64,000 nt of DNA from G047528285 sp047528285. GTDB lineage: Bacteria > Pseudomonadota > Gammaproteobacteria > Enterobacterales > Enterobacteriaceae. Positions 58,247 to 64,000 of this stretch are shown here, piece after piece. The notes under the pieces were generated by a model that was not told the origin of the DNA, did no database searches, and saw nothing but the letters and a program-made list of their open reading frames with translations. The stretch covers positions 1,240,001 to 1,304,000 of the forward strand of contig CP180022.1 of assembly GCA_047528285.1 (NCBI GenBank), written 5' to 3'. Each line of letters begins with the position of its first letter. Positions within the stretch are counted from its first letter, which is position 1. The position numbers were made by a program, and so were the translations under genes.

Positions 58247-59251
58247 ATGGGAAGCTCGAAGTATGCGCGAGGTCGCGTTGCTGTTTTCTTTTGTGCCATG
58301 GCAGCCATATGGCTAATTTCAGGATGTGGGAAAAATAGATCTAGTGCACCAATAAGCAATATAGGCGATGAAAGCTATAACAGTTTAGATAAACAGCGTC
58401 AGTTAGATATCTCTCAGCAGGAAAATATTATTTATAATAGGATTTATAACAATATTCACAAGGGATCCTATTTTTCTACGACGTACAAAGTTAAACAAGG
58501 TGACACGCTATTTTATATCGCTTGGATTACTGGAAATAACTACCAGATTTTGGCAAAAAAAAATACTCTCTCGGAACCTTACAGTTTGAAGGTCGGTCAA
58601 ATTTTGCAAGTAGGTAAAGAAGCGATGCCAATTTTTAATAAGGTATCGATGGTAAGGGGAGAGGGTAACCTCTTTCCATCGAATGACAAGCATACTAATA
58701 GTAGCGTGATGGTTGACTTAGGTTCTACCTCGAATATAGATTCGACTAAATCAAGAGTTACTGTTAATAAAAAGAATAATCATTTTAAAAATTCTAATAA
58801 ACAGAAGAAAAATATAGATAATGTTATTATTACAACTGCACCGGTTATAACATCTAGAATGGCAGGAGGCGTCAAAGAAATTACCGACTGGTGTTGGCCG
58901 ACAGAGGGGAAAATCATTGATAATTTTTCCGTAGAAGAAGGCGGAAATAAAGGAGTTGATATTTCCGGCTTTAGAGGACAGCCTATTTTAGCGATTTCTA
59001 GTGGTAAAGTGGTTTATGCAGGTAATGCCTTGCGGGGATATGGTAATTTGATCATCATTAAACACAATGATGATTATTTAAACGCTTATGCTCACAACGA
59101 TAAGTTGTTGGTCGGAGAACAACAAGAAGTTAAGGCCGGGCAAAAAATCGCCACTATGGGTAGTACTGGAACAAACATAACAAAATTGCATTTTGAAATT
59201 CGTTATAAGGGAAAATGTGTCAATCCGCTGCTTTATCTTCCAAAACGATAA
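58247..59251 (+). CDS. nlpD: Murein hydrolase activator NlpD (lipoprotein)
   Basis: NlpD is an outer-membrane lipoprotein that activates the amidase AmiC at the septum. The 334 residues carry a lipoprotein signal with lipobox ISGC (C27). An Asn-rich linker follows, then a LysM domain (about 78-122: TYKVKQGDTLFYIAWITGN). A second low-complexity linker (Lys/Asn-rich here, Gln/Thr/Pro-rich in E. coli) leads to the LytM/M23 domain (about 218-330: WPTEGKIIDNFSVEEGGNKGVDI, VVYAGNALRGYGNLIIIKHN, LHFEIRYKGKCVNPLLYLP). The zinc-binding His is replaced by Asn in GNKGVDI, as in E. coli NlpD. GGAG lies eight bases before this ATG; a TTG six bases earlier matches the E. coli start but is too close to it. 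Confidence 0.93.
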   Translation: MGSSKYARGRVAVFFCAMAAIWLISGCGKNRSSAPISNIGDESYNSLDKQRQLDISQQENIIYNRIYNNIHKGSYFSTTYKVKQGDTLFYIAWITGNNYQILAKKNTLSEPYSLKVGQILQVGKEAMPIFNKVSMVRGEGNLFPSNDKHTNSSVMVDLGSTSNIDSTKSRVTVNKKNNHFKNSNKQKKNIDNVIITTAPVITSRMAGGVKEITDWCWPTEGKIIDNFSVEEGGNKGVDISGFRGQPILAISSGKVVYAGNALRGYGNLIIIKHNDDYLNAYAHNDKLLVGEQQEVKAGQKIATMGSTGTNITKLHFEIRYKGKCVNPLLYLPKR

Positions 59252-61722
59252 ACCACTAGAGTATCTCAATGTATTGTTTTAAGAAAATCGGAGATAATCC
59301 GTTGTGAAGTAAAATACTCTGAAATTCAACGAATAATATGAGAAAGTTGCATCGATGATAATAGTACTCCTATTTTTAATAGGATGGGTATTCGAGGAAT
59401 TTTCTAAAAATATCGTTACAAAATTGACACTACTTCATCGAAAGTATTTAAATTTGATCTAGCGTAAATACACAAACTATTTTTAAGATACTGCTATCCT
59501 AATATTGGATATGCAGTAGATATCTGTATATTAATAAAAGGAAAATATTGGCATCTGGAAAAATACATCTAATATATATGCCAATATTACTTTTGTAGGT
59601 ATATTACTAATATAGGCAGCTTGCTAGCATATTTTCACATTTTTTTTGTTATCTTTATTTTTATTTTTATCCAAATAGAAAATATTCTATCTGATAGATT
59701 ACGTTGCTAAATTTTTTTGTTTCTTAATCTTTTTAACTGTCATATCACTAGTTGCATTGGATGACTTCCCAGAGTTTTTATAGAGATAAAAATGGATGTA
59801 GCTAGATTTTGGAATAATATGAAGCTTCATGGTTGTGCTTGAAGCTACGATTTTACATCATGCTTTTCGGATAAAGTTAGCAATTAAAAAATTCAATTTG
59901 CCAATAATATCTATAAGTAATTTCAGTGCAAATAATTTTTATTGCAAATTTTTATTATAAATGTCTAGGTGCCATAGGATATCGCTTTTGGATCGCTTAG
60001 ATACATCATAAACAATATGATTTTTCCAGACCTAGAGTAAAGAGAAAGAGCTGAACGCATTTACCTTTTTTCTTTTTTTATATCTGAAGAATATTGTGGT
60101 TAGATCTTTTCTTTGAAAAAATTTAGTATCATAGGCAAAAGCAAAAATAAATGCCGCTAATTGGGAGATTGAAATCATGCTGAAAGCAATAGTATGTATT
60201 ACGATAAATCTTTTGAATATTTATGTATTGGAGTCAAATTTAAAATGTTTATACCGATTAGGAATTCCTTACAGGAGGTATATATATACCTTGTAAGCGT
60301 TTTATTATTTGCGACAGAGATATGTTAAAGGTGGAAGAAGGGTTAGGTATCACAGCAAATATTTGATGGGTTTATTTATATCATTTACTTACGGACGGCT
60401 TGTTTCTCCATTCTTTTATGAAGGTTATAGTCGTGAAGGGTTTTGTTAAATATATCGAAACTAAGCCTTGTATTTTGATACGGTTTGATTTAAGCAGTTC
60501 AGGTTATGCAATAATCCGGATCATCTTTTCTGATTACTCGTGGCTTGTAATCTCGGAAATTTTGTCAAATATATTTTATATCTAAACTGCTATACAACTT
60601 TTGTGTAAGTGGTGTTTTTTTGGAAAAACCTCATATCATTTCTCATTTAAGAATGCAAAGAACGTGATTTTATAATACAATTTATATTGTACGGATAAAC
60701 ATAGATAAGACTCTCTGTTTACTGAAAATTACTAAGACATTATGTTTTTAGAACGTAATAATCAGCGGCTCTATTATACTAATAAAGAACTTCATGTACA
60801 TGAGCCTTATTTTTGAGTACCAGCTTTAAAAGCCTTTGGTTAAGAAGGTAAGGTAAATAGGAAAAGTTTACAGGTGGGATTATGTTTTGTGAAAATAGAG
60901 AGTGTTACGACGTAAACGGCATCAACTTCAGCAGATGTTGTTTGCGATATATATGATATTTTATTTATGCCTGAGATGAATCGCAGAAGGCGTATTAATA
61001 ACGAAGATGATAATTTTGTTGCGTTAAGGTGTTTAGTATTTTCCCCATACAGAAATTCCACTATTAAAATTATACCGTTGAAGAAAAAGGTTTTTATTAC
61101 AACCACTCAGCAGTTAGTAATGAGCTAACTTGCGATTTAATAATGCTTATTGGTACGTTAATTCTGATTCTGTGTGATATCTAAATTTGAAAAATATCTC
61201 AATGGAGTGAAATTACTTAATATTGCGCCGACAGGACGCATTTACTTACAAGTTTTTTGATTTAATTTTAATAAAGCCAAAGTATTTATAAGAATCGATT
61301 GATCGCTGTTTGAAGGGATATTTGGTACAATAGTAATTGTTAGGTACTTTACTTTTTCATATTATTTTCTGTCCATTCTAAATTGAGTTTAGATTTTGGT
61401 TGTAAGAAAATAAACAATAGAATTCTATATTCATCATAAATGCAAGATCTTAAATTAAAGATAATTTATAGGTGATGGCTAGCTGGTATCAAAGAGAAAA
61501 ATCTTTTACGAAATTGAGATATGATTGCTTGTATCACAATCAAAAATCAGAACAGAATATTTCTGTTAATATTAAAAACATGTATGAGTTGCAATGCGAA
61601 TTTGTTGTTGATCATAAATCCTTAATTGAGAGTCGATCATCCTTTGAGTTACATCATATTGTTTATGCATAGAAAAGAAAGGTGCATTTTGAATTTTTGC
61701 GGAAGGTCTAGTGTGACAGCCT
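59252..61722. other. Gene-free stretch where rpoS is expected
   Basis: About 2.5 kb after nlpD. In enterobacteria rpoS follows nlpD; no sigma-factor block (such as EEGNLGLIRAVEKFDP) could be found in any frame. Short open frames at 60.4, 60.8-61.1 and 61.5 kb have no family resemblance. Confidence 0.5.
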
Positions 61723-62904
61723 CTAATCCTTCTTCTCGTGCAACGTCAAGCTTACCCACCACCACACTATAGCTATTAATGACCCTGTAAAAAAGACTAG
61801 CCAGGAGCCTTGAAGTTGTAATAGATAGCCACCGAGTGTTCCACCGAATGCTACACCAAGAAACTGACTGGTGGAATATACACTCATCGCAGTTCCTGTA
61901 TAGCCAGCTGGCGACTCTTTGCTAACAAGAGCAGGTAATAGAGCTTCCATGATGTTAAATGCGAGAAAGAATAGTTGAATACCAGCAAATATGGCCCAAA
62001 AATAGGTATTCTCCATGAGTAATATCAGTTCAGAAAATAGTAGCAGCATTACGCAGATGAGAAATACGCGCTTTATTCGACGCTTTACTTCGGCGTAAAT
62101 AATAGCTGGAACTAGTGTGATGAAAGAAATCAGCATGGTAACTAGATATACTTTCCATTGTTCACTGGGTAAACAACCGGCGCGAGCCATTATAGGCGGA
62201 AGAGCGACAAAACTTAGCATTAGCATGGTATGTAAGCAAAAGATACTTACGTTTAATTTTAAAAGTTGCGGATTTACAAGAACCTTTCTAAAACTGCCGC
62301 GTATAATACTCGGTTCGCGGTTAAGGTTATGCCTACCTGCGGCGGGAACTACTAATAGGATAATTAAAATTCCAGTAAGGGCTAGTATAGCCATGCTCCA
62401 GAAAAGACCACTAAGACCTATAGCATGCGTTACGATCGGACCTAATACTATGGCTGTGGCAAAGGTCAAACCGAAACTGACGCCTATACATGCCATCGCT
62501 TTTGTACGATGCTGTTCGCGTATTAAATCCGAGAGAAGTGCCATGACAGGGGCAGCAATGGTACCGAAGCCCTGGAGTGCGCGGCCAAGAATAACTCCCC
62601 AAATGCTATCGGTTCGAGCGGCGATGACACTGCCGAGGATGAAAACTAGGAAGCTGCCGATAATAATTGGTTTTCTACCAACGCGGTCAGAAAGCAAGCC
62701 ACAAGGAATCTGAAATATTGCTTGTGTTAGCCCGTAAATACCAATAGCAAGGCCAATGAGAGATTCGCTAGCCTCCTGTAATGCCATGCCATAGGTGGTT
62801 AACACCGGTAATACCATGAATATACCTAGCATGCGCAATGAAAATACCGTACCCAGGCTCCAGGTGGCTCGTAGCTCCATTCTAGTCATTTTTTTATCTT
62901 TCAA
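61723..62904 (-). CDS. yajR: MFS transporter YajR without its C-terminal domain
   Basis: YajR is a major-facilitator inner-membrane exporter of unknown substrate. The 393 residues keep the 12-helix core closely: RATWSLGTVFSLRMLGIFMVLPVL, motif A GLLSDRVGRKP, GRALQGFGTIAAPVMALLSDL, GVSFGLTFA, KLNVSIFCLHTMLM, ALLPALVSKESPAGYTGTAM and YSTSQFLGVAFGG. The protein stops shortly after the last helix (LTLHEKKD). The E. coli protein (454) goes on for about 60 residues as a ferredoxin-like YAM domain, absent here. The TTG start after TTGAGG aligns with the E. coli start; GTG at 62913 or ATG at 62889 are alternatives. The cyo genes usually upstream are not visible. Confidence 0.9.
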   Translation of the reverse strand: MKDKKMTRMELRATWSLGTVFSLRMLGIFMVLPVLTTYGMALQEASESLIGLAIGIYGLTQAIFQIPCGLLSDRVGRKPIIIGSFLVFILGSVIAARTDSIWGVILGRALQGFGTIAAPVMALLSDLIREQHRTKAMACIGVSFGLTFATAIVLGPIVTHAIGLSGLFWSMAILALTGILIILLVVPAAGRHNLNREPSIIRGSFRKVLVNPQLLKLNVSIFCLHTMLMLSFVALPPIMARAGCLPSEQWKVYLVTMLISFITLVPAIIYAEVKRRIKRVFLICVMLLLFSELILLMENTYFWAIFAGIQLFFLAFNIMEALLPALVSKESPAGYTGTAMSVYSTSQFLGVAFGGTLGGYLLQLQGSWLVFFTGSLIAIVWWWVSLTLHEKKD

Positions 62905-64000
62905 AATCACCACCTCAATAGAGTTTATCTGGTCATTTTCATATGCGATAGCTAAATAATCTAATTATACTACAATATTGCACTAAATATATGCGTTCCA
63001 AAAATTGGCATATCTAATTAACCTGAATTTTCGTAATCTTTAGATTCTCTTTAGTTTGACCAATATAATTTTCTGCAATTGTAGGTAATGTTTTCTTAAA
63101 CAATTTTGTTCTCTCCGATTAACACGATATTTGTTGCGAGTATAAAAACTTCATTTTCTGCCATATTTTTTTTGCAATGAAGTATATATTTATAATATCT
63201 AGAAAAAAATAACGGAGTTCTATATTTATCAAAAAACAGAATCATTAATTAGAATATTTTATTGTAAGATGCTCTATCCAGTATGAATAGATTTTTTTGA
63301 AAGATCTCATACAGTTTTTTATATCTGGATAAGCATTGGCAAAAATAGTTTCACTATTAATCTGATGCTGTTCATTCTTATTCAAATTTCTATTAAGTAT
63401 TAGTTTTTTCTTTTTTAGCTAGGTTAAGTACGCTTCACTTGATTTAAGTCAAGTGAATTACGTTTATTGAAATCACCCTTTTATCATTAGCTTTTAACTT
63501 CAGTGTTGCATTTTTTGATAAAGCACTTTTGTTTCTTTGCATAAAATATATATAAAATTTCTGAGAAATTTGGATATAAATCTATGATGAAAAAGATATT
63601 TGTTTATACCAAGAATTCTATAATTCACGCTTAGAACATTGTCTAGATGAGTAAAAATGATAGTATTATACTAGATTAGTAATTTTTTCTATATTCTTTA
63701 CGAGAAATCATTCTTAACTAAGTAATAGAATGAACTGAAAGATCTTTCTAAGATAATATGATGTAGAACTGCCGTGTTCATGGGGAATTGAGGTGGAACG
63801 CAAAATCATTCTATTTAGAGGCGAATCCTAAGAAAAAGTAGCACGTGATTAATTTTCTTAAAAATCTGATATTGAAGATTTTAAGTAATGGCTTTTTTGA
63901 GCATTGTTTGATTTTTTACTATCAATTTAATTTTTATATCATAGAGTATAAGATTGATTTTTATATAAAAATAATTTCCATTATCCAGACTTATTGCTTA
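62905..64000. other. Gene-free stretch to the window end
   Basis: About 1.1 kb upstream of yajR with no supported gene. In E. coli cyoE would lie here on the - strand; no CyoE-like text was found. It contains a perfect hairpin at 63434-63457. Confidence 0.5.
63434..63457. repeat. Perfect 9-bp inverted repeat
   Basis: TTCACTTGA and TCAAGTGAA enclose TTTAAG. There is no T-run next to it. It lies 530 bases upstream of yajR; role unknown. Confidence 0.6.

Noticed and set aside
60840..61672. Open frames of 88 (-) and 66 (+) codons after nlpD, tested as rpoS or new genes
   Set aside because: No sigma-70 region 2 or 4 signature, no start signals, no resemblance to known families.

Overview
The window looks like a piece of chromosome from a degenerating gammaproteobacterial endosymbiont of the Sodalis/Yersinia side of the Enterobacterales. 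Every intact protein reads as an enterobacterial orthologue. Two details fit Sodalis/Yersinia/Serratia-type genomes better than E. coli: proC sits between yggS and yggT, and AmiB has a C-terminal LysM domain. By my count only about half of the window is intact coding sequence. The rest is long AT-rich DNA with no usable genes, and in several places the eroded remains of the expected gene can still be read. I saw no rRNA, tRNA, CRISPR array, prophage or recognisable insertion sequence. The genus cannot be fixed from this window alone.

Layout: (1) 1-10.9 kb holds lptD (partial), surA, rsmA and apaH on +, with pdxA and apaG as pseudogenes between them, then folA, carB and carA on -. (2) 12.3-14.2 kb holds an ATPase and a permease of a ThiXYZ/SsuBC-type importer on -, with the binding-protein gene decayed. 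(3) 17.1-20.1 kb holds plsC followed upstream by a wrecked parC, both on -. (4) 22.3-31.1 kb holds yggS, proC, yggT, an rdgB relic and hemW, then trmB (-), mutY, yggX and mltC. (5) 32.9-51.2 kb holds tsaE, amiB, mutL, miaA, hfq, an hflX pseudogene split by intervening DNA, hflK, hflC, purA, rnr and rlmB. (6) 53.5-59.3 kb holds ftsB, ispD, ispF, eroded truD/surE/pcm DNA and nlpD. (7) 61.7-62.9 kb holds a shortened yajR. Within each block the order is the ancestral enterobacterial one. Most block junctions fall in gene-free stretches of 1-3 kb.

The kept genes fall into a few jobs. Cell envelope: LptD, SurA, PlsC, AmiB, NlpD, MltC, FtsB. Nucleotide and isoprenoid synthesis: CarAB, PurA, FolA, IspD, IspF. 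RNA modification and decay: RsmA, TrmB, MiaA, TsaE, RlmB, RNase R, Hfq. DNA repair: MutL, MutY. Membrane-protease control: HflKC. Redox and iron care: YggX, HemW, ApaH.

I found no convincing new biological system. The points most worth checking are the topoisomerase IV gene parC lost by a deletion that includes its catalytic tyrosine, the split hflX pseudogene, the importer without a binding protein, the Hfq Q41R change at a uridine-binding position, RNase R without its basic tail, and a nearly perfect 35-nt palindrome at 31.8 kb.
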